Positions 44,000-53,560 of a stretch of 64,000 bases of DNA are shown here, in pieces. The first letter of the stretch is position 1; the number at the start of each line of letters is the position of its first letter. The translations under genes and the position numbers were made by a program. Origin of the DNA: Paludibacteraceae bacterium (GTDB lineage: Bacteria; Bacteroidota; Bacteroidia; Bacteroidales; Paludibacteraceae); NCBI GenBank assembly GCA_017559385.1, contig JAFYSK010000063.1, forward strand, positions 27,386 to 91,385. The letters are read 5' to 3'. The notes below the pieces were generated by a model. That model saw nothing but the letters and a program-made list of their open reading frames with translations, did not search any database and had not been told where the DNA came from.

Positions 44000-44022
44000 T
44001 ATTGGTGAAGAAAGTATAAAAG

Positions 44023-45729
44023 TTGAGGAAAGTTATTACGATATTGCTGGTGGTGTTCTTTTGTTGTGTACTAAGTGCTCAACAAAAGAAAAGTATGGTG
44101 TACCTAGAGCAGTCGGCTACCTTATCTTTTGATGAAAATAGAATGCCAGATGCACAGATCTTGCGTGGCGATGTGCGATTTCGTCATGACTCAGCGCTAA
44201 TGTATTGCGATTCTGCGTATTTCTTCCAAAATGATAACTCGTTGCATGCTTTTGGTAATGTTCGTTTGGTTCAGGGTGATAGTCTTGAGGGTTTCGGGGA
44301 TGTTTTGTATTATAACGGTAATACCAAGTTAGCTAAATTTCGTAGTCGTGTACGCTTGATACATAATGGAACCGTATTGACCACCGATAGTCTTAATTAT
44401 GATAGGGCGAAAGATATAGCTTACTATTTTTCTGGAGGTGAGATAAAAGATAGCCTTAACACTCTTACATCTTCTTGGGGCCAATATACACCGTCTAATG
44501 ACCAAGCCTTGTTTCGTGGTGATGTGTTATTAGTACACCCAAAATTTACTTTGGAATCAGATACCTTATTGTATAATACTGCAACTTATCAGGCGGATTT
44601 GGTAAGTCCAACTCGTATATTGTATGAAAAAGAAACGACCATCTTATCTTCCAATGGTTGGTATAATACGAAGAGCGAATGTTCAATGCTTCTAGATCGT
44701 TCTCAAGTGATACATGAGGACGGCAAGACGCTGACGGGAGATACTATTTTCTATGATAAACACCTTGGTTATGGCAATGTGATAGGCAATATGGAAAGCG
44801 TAGATTCCACGCGTCAGGTGACGCTTTATGGAAATAAGGGTGAAATATGGGAGGATGATAATCATGGTTATGCTACTGATAGCGCAATGTTGGTAGATTG
44901 GTCTGATTCGCTCAAATATACCTATATGCATGCAGATACACTATTTACTGCCAAGATTCCGTACACCACCTATAAGTTGACGATGGTGGATAGCGTTTTG
45001 GTGGATTCTGTGTGGATGCAACCTGATCCAGATACGATATGGGTAGATACATCTTACATGAAGGTGCGAGCCTTTTACAATGTTCGTATATATAGAGAAG
45101 ATGTACAGATGGTGTGCGATTCTGCGCATTACAATGGCCGCGATTCCATAGTTACTCTCTGTGGTGATCCCGTGTGTTGGAATGAGGACCAACAGGTGTC
45201 GGCTGATACGATAACTGTTTATTTCAAGAATGAGGAGATAGATCATATTCATGGTGTGGGTAATGCTATAGCAATCAAGCAAGAGGGGCTGAATGAATAT
45301 AACCAACTAGCTGGAAAAGAAATGTTTGCTTTTCTCAAAGATGGTGATATAAATGTTGTAGAGGTAAATGGCAATGCAGAAACTATATTTTATCCGCGAG
45401 AGGATGATGGAACTTATCTAGGGTTAAATAAAACCCAGAGTAGTTTTGTCAAAATCTATTTTGTAGATCGTAATATAGACCATGTGCTATTTACTACCGC
45501 AACTACTGGAGTTATGATTCCAATGAGTCAGACCGTAGAGCAAGATCGATATCTACTTACTTTCTTCTGGGCAGATCATGAACGTCCTCGTCAACCAGGT
45601 GATATTTTCTTGAACCCTCATCGTACCCCTCGTCCTGATGCTCAGAGTGCATCGGCAATAGAAGAGGAAGATGATGAAGAGGATGAAGATAAAAGAAAAT
45701 CAGGTAAAAAACGCGATACTAACAAGTAA
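44023..45729 (+). CDS. OstA/LptA-like protein, 568 aa, TTG start
   Basis: Signal peptide (RKVITILLVVFFCCVLSA) followed by repeated beta-strand units of the OstA/LptA jelly-roll type. Typical segments are ILRGDVRFRHDSALMYCDSAYFF, ALFRGDVLLVHP, and SVDSTRQVTLYG with recurrent D-S-A/L and G-N-V. LptA-like proteins bridge lipopolysaccharide across the periplasm; Bacteroidota carry this longer form. The tail is acidic then basic (EEEDDEEDEDKRKSGKK). In-frame TAA at 44017-44019 leaves TTG at 44023 as the only start preserving the signal peptide. Confidence 0.85.
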   Translation: MRKVITILLVVFFCCVLSAQQKKSMVYLEQSATLSFDENRMPDAQILRGDVRFRHDSALMYCDSAYFFQNDNSLHAFGNVRLVQGDSLEGFGDVLYYNGNTKLAKFRSRVRLIHNGTVLTTDSLNYDRAKDIAYYFSGGEIKDSLNTLTSSWGQYTPSNDQALFRGDVLLVHPKFTLESDTLLYNTATYQADLVSPTRILYEKETTILSSNGWYNTKSECSMLLDRSQVIHEDGKTLTGDTIFYDKHLGYGNVIGNMESVDSTRQVTLYGNKGEIWEDDNHGYATDSAMLVDWSDSLKYTYMHADTLFTAKIPYTTYKLTMVDSVLVDSVWMQPDPDTIWVDTSYMKVRAFYNVRIYREDVQMVCDSAHYNGRDSIVTLCGDPVCWNEDQQVSADTITVYFKNEEIDHIHGVGNAIAIKQEGLNEYNQLAGKEMFAFLKDGDINVVEVNGNAETIFYPREDDGTYLGLNKTQSSFVKIYFVDRNIDHVLFTTATTGVMIPMSQTVEQDRYLLTFFWADHERPRQPGDIFLNPHRTPRPDAQSASAIEEEDDEEDEDKRKSGKKRDTNK

Positions 45730-45740
45730 TTTAAACACAT

Positions 45741-46433
45741 ATGAAAAGAATAGTAATAGTTGTTTTATTAGTTGCATTAACAATGCAAGTTGCTGCTAAT
45801 GACTGTTTAGGTTTTCAAGTAGGATATGCCCAACCTACTACATGTCTGAATTCCGCTGGAAATAAGGATAATCTAGCAGCGACTATGTACAATGGATTCA
45901 AAGTAGGCCTCGTATATGATGCTATGCTCATTAAGGGTTTTGGTGTGAGCATGGGCCTCAATTATACTTTTGGTGCTAACACCACTCCTTGGGAGTCTGT
46001 TGGAAAACTACCTTATCCAAAGACACGCAGCAAAAGCTTTTATCATCAATTGGAGATACCTATTGACTGGCAGTACAAGTTTGAAATAGCTCAGAATACT
46101 TGGGTTATCCTTTATACTGGTCCTACATTGCAATGTGGACTTAATTTTACCCAAAAGAATTTTAAGGACAATGGAAAAGAAATTACTCCTACTGATGAAA
46201 ATAATGTTTTTTCCGAAAATGATATGAAGGATCATGCGCTCAAGCGTATTAATGTTACTTGGGGTATTGGTGCTGGTTTTCAATATGAGCGCTATTTTAT
46301 TCGTGGAGGATATGATTTTGGTATGATTAATCCATACAAAGCACAGTCATTCACAGGATATGATGCATACACCCGTGGTCGTTTTGACCAATGGCAAATC
46401 AAACTAGGTATGTATATTTGGCAGACAAAGTAG
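45741..46433 (+). CDS. Outer-membrane beta-barrel (porin-family) protein, 230 aa
   Basis: Signal peptide MKRIVIVVLLVALTMQVAA, then alternating amphipathic strands (GFQVGYAQPT, GFKVGLVYDAMLIKGFGVSMGLNYTFG, WVILYTGPTLQCGLNF, RYFIRGGYDFGMINPY). It ends in Q-W-Q-I-K-L-G-M-Y-I-W, consistent with a small 8-10 strand barrel of the PF13568-like type. It lies 11 nt behind the OstA-like gene and so is probably a member of that operon. Confidence 0.82.
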   Translation: MKRIVIVVLLVALTMQVAANDCLGFQVGYAQPTTCLNSAGNKDNLAATMYNGFKVGLVYDAMLIKGFGVSMGLNYTFGANTTPWESVGKLPYPKTRSKSFYHQLEIPIDWQYKFEIAQNTWVILYTGPTLQCGLNFTQKNFKDNGKEITPTDENNVFSENDMKDHALKRINVTWGIGAGFQYERYFIRGGYDFGMINPYKAQSFTGYDAYTRGRFDQWQIKLGMYIWQTK

Positions 46434-46481
46434 TCTTTCTAGTAATAAACTTTAAACTATAAACTTTCAACTATTAAAATT

Positions 46482-48500
46482 ATGATTCCAAGAGAAACCA
46501 TTAACAGAATTTACGAAGCAGCTAAAATCGAGGAAGTGGTTGGCAGGTATGTAAACTTAAAGAAGCGAGGCGCCAATCTACTAGGTTTATGTCCATTCCA
46601 TAACGAAAAAACAGGCTCGTTTACAGTATCTCCATCAAAAGGCATATACAAGTGCTTTGGTTGTAGCAAAGCTGGTGGCCCAGTTCAATTTATCATGGAA
46701 ATTGAACAATGTTCTTATATTGAGGCTATCAGAATGCTGGCTCAAATCTATCATATTACTATTGAAGAACGTCAACTTACACCCGAGGAACAACAAAAAC
46801 AGGATGATCGTGAATCTATGTTTGTTGTGAATGATTTTGCCAATAAATGGTTTCAATCGCAACTCTTTGATACGCAAGAGGGAAGTGCCGTAGGCATGGC
46901 ATATCTTCGCCAGCGTGGTATCCGCGAAGATATTATCCGCAAGTTTCAATTAGGTTATTCCCCAGAGAGAGCCAAACTCTGGGAGGAGGCCAAGAAAGCG
47001 GGCTATCAAGATACGTATTTGGTGAATAACCCTGATACCCAAATCGGTACAGGTGTTTGCTTGAAGGACGAACAAGGGCGATTATTCGACCGCTTCCGCG
47101 GACGTGTGATCTTCCCCTTTTTCTCGGTGAGTGGTAAGGTGACGGGCTTCGCAGGGCGACTCATCAAGCAGAGTGATAAGGCGGGAAAATATGTCAATTC
47201 CCCCACCTCGATTCTATACGAAAAAAAGCATGAGCTATATGGCTTCTACCAAGCCAAGCAAGCCATCAAACGCGAAGACTGCTGCTATCTCGTTGAGGGA
47301 CAATTGGATGTGATACAACTCGTGCAATCGGGCATCGAGAATGTGGTGGCGTCGGGTGGTACGGCGCTGACCTTCCCACAGATCCGCCTTATCCATCGCT
47401 TCACCGAGAATGTGACTATCCTCTACGATGGCGATAGTGCAGGTATCAAAGCAGCGCTGCGAGGACTAGATATGATGCTCGAAGAGGGTGTCAATGTCAA
47501 GGTGGTGCTCCTGCCCGAAGGCGAAGATCCAGATAGCTTCGCACGCAAACACGATGCTACCGAGGTCTTGGCGTATATCCAACAACATCAGACGGATTTT
47601 ATTCGCTTCAAGACACAACTGCTGAGCGCAGAAGCGGGCAACGACCCCATGAAGCGAGCCGATATGATAGCACAGATAGTGATTTCTATCGCTACTATTC
47701 CAGATGTTGTTAAACGGCAGATACACACTAAAGATTGTGCCACATTTTTACATATTCAAGAAGATGTACTGATGCACAAAATAAATGAGGTTCGCAAAAA
47801 CTACATCGAAGAACAAAAGAAAAAAAGGCAAAATGAAGAACGTATCACCAATGTTTCTGAAGCCATAGGAACTATCAAAGACACAGAAAAAATCCTTGCC
47901 AAAAGTATCTCTAATGTTCTATCTCCTGCAACGTCAATAAAAGAACTAAATATTCGAAATTTATTGCAAGTAATTATCCGCTATGGCGAAAAGCCTATCT
48001 TCCAAAACGGAGATACAACCATTCGTGCAGGCGAATATATCATCCAAGAATTGCGCAATGATAATATCGAGTTGGAGAATCCGCTCTATCAACTCATCTT
48101 GGATGAATACATAGCACACTACAAGGAAGATAATTGGGTGGCGGCAAACTACTTTCAATACCATCCGAATGGTGAAGTCAATCTCTTCTCTATGGAAATG
48201 CTTATTGACAAATACCAACTGAGTCGTATGTACGGCAAGCAAGTGGTATCAGAGAACGTAGTCAAAGAGGTGGAGCTCCCATCTGAAGCGGATAACCTCC
48301 CAGAACTGACACAACGTCTGCTACTGGAATTGAAGTTCACCATTGTCAACGAGCGCATTGATGCATTGCAAAGCATGTTGCAAGAGGCGCAACAGCGCGA
48401 TGATTGGGAACTGATCCGTACTATCCTTGCACAGCAACCGCTACTCAATGACATTCGCCAGCAGCTCGGAAAAGCCCTTGGCAACCGAGTGATAGTATAA
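46482..48500 (+). CDS. dnaG: DNA primase, 672 aa
   Basis: DnaG synthesises RNA primers for replication. The N-terminal CHC2 zinc domain (LGLCPFHNEKTGSFTVSP, YKCFGCSKAG) is followed by the RNA polymerase domain with RFRGRVIFPFF and GFAGR. A TOPRIM core (LVEGQLDVIQL, ILYDGDSAGIKAALRGLDMMLEEG) comes next, then the C-terminal helicase-binding region. Length is within the Bacteroidota range. The upstream gap carries AAACTTTAAACTATAAAC microrepeats. Confidence 0.96.
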   Translation: MIPRETINRIYEAAKIEEVVGRYVNLKKRGANLLGLCPFHNEKTGSFTVSPSKGIYKCFGCSKAGGPVQFIMEIEQCSYIEAIRMLAQIYHITIEERQLTPEEQQKQDDRESMFVVNDFANKWFQSQLFDTQEGSAVGMAYLRQRGIREDIIRKFQLGYSPERAKLWEEAKKAGYQDTYLVNNPDTQIGTGVCLKDEQGRLFDRFRGRVIFPFFSVSGKVTGFAGRLIKQSDKAGKYVNSPTSILYEKKHELYGFYQAKQAIKREDCCYLVEGQLDVIQLVQSGIENVVASGGTALTFPQIRLIHRFTENVTILYDGDSAGIKAALRGLDMMLEEGVNVKVVLLPEGEDPDSFARKHDATEVLAYIQQHQTDFIRFKTQLLSAEAGNDPMKRADMIAQIVISIATIPDVVKRQIHTKDCATFLHIQEDVLMHKINEVRKNYIEEQKKKRQNEERITNVSEAIGTIKDTEKILAKSISNVLSPATSIKELNIRNLLQVIIRYGEKPIFQNGDTTIRAGEYIIQELRNDNIELENPLYQLILDEYIAHYKEDNWVAANYFQYHPNGEVNLFSMEMLIDKYQLSRMYGKQVVSENVVKEVELPSEADNLPELTQRLLLELKFTIVNERIDALQSMLQEAQQRDDWELIRTILAQQPLLNDIRQQLGKALGNRVIV

Positions 48501-48523
48501 ATACGTATAACCAATTATTGCAA

Positions 48524-49294
48524 ATGTTATTTCCATCTATTATATATGGCCCCATTCGATCTCGTCGTTTAGGTATATCACTAGGTGTCAATCTAATGCC
48601 TACAAATGCAAAAATTTGTACATTTGATTGTGTGTATTGTGAATGTGGCTGGAATCAGCCTGTGCTACATCCAGAATTGCCAACGCGTTTGCAAGTCAAA
48701 TTATCTTTAGAGCACCAACTGTCTACTATGCAAACGGCAGGTGAGGCTATGCCAGATGTAATAACCTTTAGCGGTAATGGTGAGCCCACATTACACCCTG
48801 ATTTTTTGGGTATAATTCAGGATACTTGTGCTTTGCGAGATCTATATTGTCCGAAGGCCAAAGTGTCGGTTTTGAGTAATTCCACCCAACTTATGCGTAA
48901 TGATGTTGTAGAGGCCTTATGGTTGTGTGATAATCGCATTTTAAAGCTAGACTCGGCTATTAATCATACAATGCACTTGATTGACAGACCTGTAAATAAA
49001 GATCTTACTATTGATAAATTGATCGATAGGTTGTCTGTCTTTGATGGGGATTTTACTCTGCAAACTTGCTTTTTGCGAGGAGAGTATAAAGGAGAGATAA
49101 TTGATAATACCACTCCGGAGCAATTAGATGCATGGTATAAGGCTGTTGAACGATTACATCCTAAACAGGTGATGATTTATGTGATTGATCGAACGACTCC
49201 CCTGCAGACATTGAGCAAGATTCCTGCTGATCAAATGCATCAGATTGCGCAGCCATTGCGTGATAAAGGAATTGAGGTTATTGTTTCCGCATGA
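48524..49294 (+). CDS. Radical SAM protein, 256 aa
   Basis: The [4Fe-4S] motif is C32-T-F-D-C36-V-Y-C39. SFSGNGEPTLHPDF (VITFSGNGEPTLHP) corresponds to the SAM-binding GGE strand, and VSVLSNSTQL to the next. This matches the MoaA/NifB-like radical SAM proteins found in most Bacteroidota whose substrate is unknown. A start at ATG 48524 is preferred to the TTG at 48518. It overlaps the glycosyltransferase start by 4 nt (ATGA). Confidence 0.88.
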   Translation: MLFPSIIYGPIRSRRLGISLGVNLMPTNAKICTFDCVYCECGWNQPVLHPELPTRLQVKLSLEHQLSTMQTAGEAMPDVITFSGNGEPTLHPDFLGIIQDTCALRDLYCPKAKVSVLSNSTQLMRNDVVEALWLCDNRILKLDSAINHTMHLIDRPVNKDLTIDKLIDRLSVFDGDFTLQTCFLRGEYKGEIIDNTTPEQLDAWYKAVERLHPKQVMIYVIDRTTPLQTLSKIPADQMHQIAQPLRDKGIEVIVSA

Positions 49295-50283
49295 AAATTC
49301 TTATAGCACCACTCAATTGGGGATTGGGGCACGCCACCCGATGCATTCCTTTGATTCGTCAATATATTGATAATGGCGATGAGGTGGTTATAGGAGGCGA
49401 TGGTGATAGTTTGTTGTTGTTAAGACGGCATTTTCCAAATCTTCGGGTGGTCAATCTTCCTTCACTAGAATTAAGCTATACGGCCAACTCTGCGCAGCGA
49501 GGTTTTTATCTGCGTGCAATACCTGCATTGATCCGCTTTACTATAGCTGATCACTACTATTTGCGCAAGCAACTTGCCATTGAGCACTTTGATTTGATAG
49601 TATCTGATAACCGTTTTGGTTTGTTCTCAAAACAGGTGCGATCTGTATATATTACGCATCAGTTGTATGTGCGTTTACCAAATCGTTTGCGTATGTTTCA
49701 GCCTATCGCGCGTGCGTTGCACGCGTGTATATACAAAAGGTATCACGAAGTTTGGGTGCCAGATTATGAAAATATGGAGGAGAGCCTGGCTGGCGAGTTA
49801 TGCCATGGAGGCAGATATGACGCACACGTCAAGTATATTGGTCCACTATCACGCTTTGCTTCTTCCGAAAGAACTCCGAAGGAACTCCGAAGGAACTCCG
49901 AAGACACTCCGAAGCCTTATCACGCCCCTGTGGCGGAGAATACCGAATATTCTGTGGTGGCAATCTTGTCGGGACTCGAACCACAAAGAAGTATTTTTGA
50001 GCGGGCTATCCTAGAGCGCTATGCGAACACCTCAGAAAAGGTGCTTCTTGTCAGGGGAAAAGTGGCAGAGGCGCAAACGAAGATTTCTCGAAATAATATC
50101 ACAATCGTTGCTTCGCTCAGCGACCACGCACTGCTAGAGGCCATGAAACAATCCACCACGATTGTTGCGCGCAGTGGTTATTCTACAATTATGGACCTAG
50201 CTGTTTTAGGATTGCTTGATAAGGCGGAATTCTATCCGACCCCAGGACAAAGCGAGCAAGAGTACTTAGCCTCGCGTTACTAG
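49291..50283 (+). CDS. GT-B glycosyltransferase (MurG-like), 330 aa
   Basis: The N-terminus MKILIAPLNWGLGHATRCIPLI is the glycine-rich loop of GT28/MurG-like enzymes (G-L-G-H-A-T-R). The C-terminal half has ILSGLEPQRSIFERAIL and STTIVARSGYSTIMDLAVLG, the nucleotide-sugar-binding region. Acceptor and sugar are unknown. Residues about 191-210 (SSERTPKELRRNSEDTPK) are encoded by four copies of an 11-nt unit (49863-49915) and sit in the interdomain linker. The stop codon CTAG is shared with the convergent S66 gene. Confidence 0.8.
   Translation: MKILIAPLNWGLGHATRCIPLIRQYIDNGDEVVIGGDGDSLLLLRRHFPNLRVVNLPSLELSYTANSAQRGFYLRAIPALIRFTIADHYYLRKQLAIEHFDLIVSDNRFGLFSKQVRSVYITHQLYVRLPNRLRMFQPIARALHACIYKRYHEVWVPDYENMEESLAGELCHGGRYDAHVKYIGPLSRFASSERTPKELRRNSEDTPKPYHAPVAENTEYSVVAILSGLEPQRSIFERAILERYANTSEKVLLVRGKVAEAQTKISRNNITIVASLSDHALLEAMKQSTTIVARSGYSTIMDLAVLGLLDKAEFYPTPGQSEQEYLASRY
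49863..49915. repeat. 11-nt minisatellite inside the glycosyltransferase gene
   Basis: Four GAACTCCGAAG-type units in tandem (the last is ACACTCCGAAG), preceded by a degenerate CTTCCGAAA. The period is not a multiple of three, so successive units are read in different frames. Confidence 0.85.
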
Positions 50284-51095
50284 TTTGTTTTTTTTCCTAA
50301 ATAAATGGGAGTATTTGGCATTTCGTGTCCAATTGTTGCATGTAGTTGGACTGGATAATCGTATTCAGAAACAGCCTGTAATATGGTATCTTCAATGCTG
50401 CATACCATGCGCTCATCCGTCTCGCAATCCGTGAAATGCCCTACTATCAAACCACTGATGCGTCCTAATACGCCACTCATGCGTAGGTTGTTCATCATAC
50501 GATCGATGTGATAGTGTGTTTCATCAATATCTTCAATAAGCAGAATAGGTGCGCTATCCATTTGATCTATAATGTGATTTAGATCCCATGGCGTTCCTTG
50601 TAATCCATATAGTACGCTTAAGTTGCCGCCTATTATTAATCTGTTGTCTTCGCTCTTGCCTTCCAACGCTGCTTTCATGGCTAGTAGCGTAGGATCATTA
50701 TCGGCTAACTCGCTAATATCTTTACACATGGACATATGCAATGATGGCACACCGTGCAAAGCCATTAGACTATGTAGTTCGGTGATATCGGAGTAACCGA
50801 CTATCAATGGCCATTCTGTCTTAGGGCGTGTAGGTAGTTGAATCCGATCTAGAATCTGCTGTAGTCCATAGCCCCCTCTGCTGCAAAGTATGATATCTAT
50901 AGAGGCATCTGCTAGTGCTTCGTTGATGTCGCTCAGTCGTTGTTCTGCTGTACCTGCAAAACGGCCATATTGCTGCATGGCATGCTTACCTATGCTGACA
51001 ATATAACCCCAACTTTCGAGACGCTCTTTTGCACGAGTGATATATTCTGGAGCAATCACCCCAGATGGTGATATAATACGAATATGCTTCATCAT
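50280..51095 (-). CDS. LD-carboxypeptidase (S66 family), 271 aa
   Basis: S66 enzymes remove the terminal D-Ala from muropeptide tetrapeptides in peptidoglycan recycling. Family landmarks are IRIISPSGVI at the start, LCSRGGYGLQQIL, the nucleophile region L-I-V-G-Y-S-D-I-T, GGNLSVLYGLQGTP and LLIEDIDETHYHIDRMMNNLRMSG, with the C-terminal GHEMPNTPIYLG. No signal peptide, so cytosolic. The -7 element ends at 51099, placing the likely start point on the ATG at 51095, so the mRNA is probably leaderless. Confidence 0.92.
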   Translation of the reverse strand: MMKHIRIISPSGVIAPEYITRAKERLESWGYIVSIGKHAMQQYGRFAGTAEQRLSDINEALADASIDIILCSRGGYGLQQILDRIQLPTRPKTEWPLIVGYSDITELHSLMALHGVPSLHMSMCKDISELADNDPTLLAMKAALEGKSEDNRLIIGGNLSVLYGLQGTPWDLNHIIDQMDSAPILLIEDIDETHYHIDRMMNNLRMSGVLGRISGLIVGHFTDCETDERMVCSIEDTILQAVSEYDYPVQLHATIGHEMPNTPIYLGKKTN

Positions 51096-51098
51096 GTG

Positions 51099-51128
51099 CA
51101 AAATTACAACTTTTTTTTCATATGTCAA
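51099..51128 (-). promoter_or_regulatory. Promoter of the S66 gene
   Basis: Minus strand TTG 51128-51126, 19 bp, TAATTTTG 51106-51099, only 3 nt before the first ATG. Confidence 0.75.
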
Positions 51129-51138
51129 AAAAAAGTTG

Positions 51139-51146
51139 TACCTTTG
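51139..51146 (+). promoter_or_regulatory. -7 element of the TPR/PD40 gene
   Basis: TACCTTTG, 9 nt before the ATG at 51156. The upstream 40 bp is a near palindrome (CAACTTTTTTTT ... AAAAAAAAGTTG) shared with the divergent S66 promoter. Confidence 0.75.
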
Positions 51147-51155
51147 CAGCAAATT

Positions 51156-52550
51156 ATGCGAAAAATCTGTTCACTCATACTATTTTTGACTTGTGCGTTG
51201 TTTGTTATGGGGCAAACATCTGCTAGTGCGGATAAGTTGTTTCAAGCCTGTGATTATGTCGCTGCACAAGAACAATACGGTAAACTACTCAAGAGTAGTC
51301 CTAACAATGCTTTATACCAATATAGGTACGCACGTTGTGCACACGAGTTGGGAGATTTTGCCACTGCGTTGAAGTATTTTGACAAGGTGGGCGATCGCTA
51401 TATGCTTAAATATTTTTATTTAGGTGAGATTTATCTTCAACTATGGAATCCTGATGCAGCGATAGATTCCTACAATAAGTACCTTGCCTCGTTGACAGAA
51501 ACTAACGAACGCGAATCGTATATCGCAAAGCAGATTGCATATGCTGAGAAGCTGCAGCGATACTTGCGACGAGTGGAGAAAATACAAGTCCTAGATTCTG
51601 TGCAAGTTCCATTGGATAGTGTCTTGTATTCAAGAGGGCGTAGAATAAGACTATCCAAGGAGGAGGGACATCTTTCTAAAGACTCGTTGGGCCAAATAGT
51701 CTATACCAATCAGCGCGAAGATAGGCGTATATGGGCGACACCTGTAGATTCAAGTCTTATTTTAGTATCCAACCATCGTTTGTTAGATGAATGGAGCACA
51801 CCAGATACACTACCTAGCACGATTAATTTTACAGAGCAACAAACGGCACCATTTTTACTCAGTGATGGTGTTACGCTTTATTTTGCAGCCAAAGATTCCA
51901 ATGGGTTTGGTGGGTCTGATATCTATGTTTCACGCTATAATACGGCAACCGAGACATATACCACACCTGAGAATATTGGTCTGCCATTCAATTCGCCAGC
52001 CAACGAATACTTGTTTGTGTTAGATAAAACCGATGGTGTTGGCTATCTGGTAACAGATCGTTTTGCAGAAGAAGGAATGGTGCATATCTATACATTTCTG
52101 GTTTCTGAGCATAAGCAATATTGGAAAGATCTTCCTGTAGATTCATTAGCTGCTTATGCACAACTACAATACTTTGAGCAGGGTATATATGAAGATGATC
52201 CTGCTGCGACTATAATTGATCTGTCAATTGACACTATGCCAGAATTCTCCATTGTTATCAATGATTCTACTATCTATCATTCTATCAATGACTTCTGCAA
52301 TCCCAAAGCACGAGAAAAGTTTATAGAATGGCAAGTGGTAGAAAAACAACTCAAAGATGAACAAGAGCAGATAGCAAATCTTCGATTGGAGTATGCCACC
52401 GCAGACGAGTCAAGACAAAAAGAATTGACCCCAATCATTCTACAATTAGAGAATAATCGAGGTCAATTAGTTAAACGCAGTCAAAACCTCCTATTGGAGA
52501 TTCGTGCTTTAGAGATTAAAGTACGCCAATCTCTTTCAATACAGCAGTAG
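51156..52550 (+). CDS. Exported TPR and WD40-like (PD40) protein, 464 aa
   Basis: Signal peptide MRKICSLILFLTCALFVMG. TPR-like repeats cover residues ~25-130 (LFQACDYVAAQEQYGKLLKSSPN, YRYARCAHELGDFATALKYFDKV, LGEIYLQLWNPDAAIDSYNKYL). Then PD40 units follow with TAPFLLSDGVTLYFAAKDSNGFGGSDIYVSRY and LPFNSPANEYLFV. This combination resembles the PorE-like/OmpA-associated proteins of Bacteroidota, but the OmpA domain is missing; the C-terminus is a coiled coil. It lies on the envelope side; function inferred only. The ATG is about 5 nt from the expected transcript start. The last 35 bp overlap mdh. Confidence 0.8.
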   Translation: MRKICSLILFLTCALFVMGQTSASADKLFQACDYVAAQEQYGKLLKSSPNNALYQYRYARCAHELGDFATALKYFDKVGDRYMLKYFYLGEIYLQLWNPDAAIDSYNKYLASLTETNERESYIAKQIAYAEKLQRYLRRVEKIQVLDSVQVPLDSVLYSRGRRIRLSKEEGHLSKDSLGQIVYTNQREDRRIWATPVDSSLILVSNHRLLDEWSTPDTLPSTINFTEQQTAPFLLSDGVTLYFAAKDSNGFGGSDIYVSRYNTATETYTTPENIGLPFNSPANEYLFVLDKTDGVGYLVTDRFAEEGMVHIYTFLVSEHKQYWKDLPVDSLAAYAQLQYFEQGIYEDDPAATIIDLSIDTMPEFSIVINDSTIYHSINDFCNPKAREKFIEWQVVEKQLKDEQEQIANLRLEYATADESRQKELTPIILQLENNRGQLVKRSQNLLLEIRALEIKVRQSLSIQQ

Positions 52551-53457
52551 TTTTTGCTACGGCCTCTTCGCTAGCTGCGAACAATGCTTTCTCAGCGTCG
52601 TTCAATGGCAACTCAACAATTTTCTCAATACCATTCTTGCCGATGATACATGGAACACCGATGGTAATATCGTTGTAGCCATACTCACCCTCAAGGTAAG
52701 CTGAACATGGGATCATCTTCTTTTGATCGTTGATAATGCTGTCTGCTACAGCAGCTGCAGCTGCACCTGGAGCCATCCATGCGCTTGTACCTAGAAGACC
52801 GGTCAAAGTAGCACCACCTACCATTGTATCTTTTGCAACTTGCTCAAGTTCCTCAGCGCTAATGAGTTCACTTACTGGCATACCTTTGTATGTAGCAAAG
52901 CGAGTCATAGGAATCATAGTGGTATCACCGTGGCCACCGATTACGAAACCTTCTACCTCGTTAGCATTGCACTCGAGTTTTTGGCTCAAGAAATATTTGA
53001 AACGGCTGCTGTCCAATGCTCCACCCATACCGATGACGCGATTGCGTGGCAAACCAAGTGCCTTGTAGGTAAGATATGCCATAGTATCCATTGGGTTAGA
53101 TACTACAACGAGGATTGCGTTAGGTGAGTAGGTCAAGATTTGGTTAGCAACACTCTTAACGATGCCTGCGTTTACACCAATGAGCTCCTCACGAGTCATA
53201 CCTGGTTTACGTGGAAGACCTGAGGTGATAACTACTACATCTGAACCAGCTGTTTGGCTGTAATCGTTGGTTACACCTTTAACTACGGTGTCAAAGCCCA
53301 ACAATTGAGCAGTTTGCATGATATCCATGGCTTTGCCTTCTGCAACGCCTTCCTTGATGTCGATGAGGACAACTTCGCTGGCTACTTTCTTAACAGCCAA
53401 CACATTCGCGCATGTAGCACCTACGTTACCTGCGCCTACTACGGTTACTTTTGACAT
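52516..53457 (-). CDS. mdh: Malate dehydrogenase, 313 aa
   Basis: LDH-like malate dehydrogenase: NAD-binding VVGAGNVGATCAN, acidic Asp in VLIDIKEG, substrate loop LPRKPGMTREEL (Arg for malate), VVSNPMD, and catalytic GGHGDTTMIP. Normal length. Converts malate and oxaloacetate. Its 3' end overlaps the convergent TPR/PD40 gene by 35 bp. Confidence 0.97.
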   Translation of the reverse strand: MSKVTVVGAGNVGATCANVLAVKKVASEVVLIDIKEGVAEGKAMDIMQTAQLLGFDTVVKGVTNDYSQTAGSDVVVITSGLPRKPGMTREELIGVNAGIVKSVANQILTYSPNAILVVVSNPMDTMAYLTYKALGLPRNRVIGMGGALDSSRFKYFLSQKLECNANEVEGFVIGGHGDTTMIPMTRFATYKGMPVSELISAEELEQVAKDTMVGGATLTGLLGTSAWMAPGAAAAAVADSIINDQKKMIPCSAYLEGEYGYNDITIGVPCIIGKNGIEKIVELPLNDAEKALFAASEEAVAKTTAVLKEIGVL

Positions 53458-53507
53458 AATTGTTCGAAATTAGTATTTGATTAGTAAATTTTAGTCTATA
53501 TCTGCTG

Positions 53508-53538
53508 CAAAGGTAGTAATTATTTTGCATATACACAA
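53508..53538 (-). promoter_or_regulatory. mdh promoter
   Basis: Minus strand TTG 53538-53536, 20 bp, TACCTTTG 53515-53508; leader about 47 nt. Confidence 0.88.
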
Positions 53539-53560
53539 ATTTCCACTATATTTTCCATGT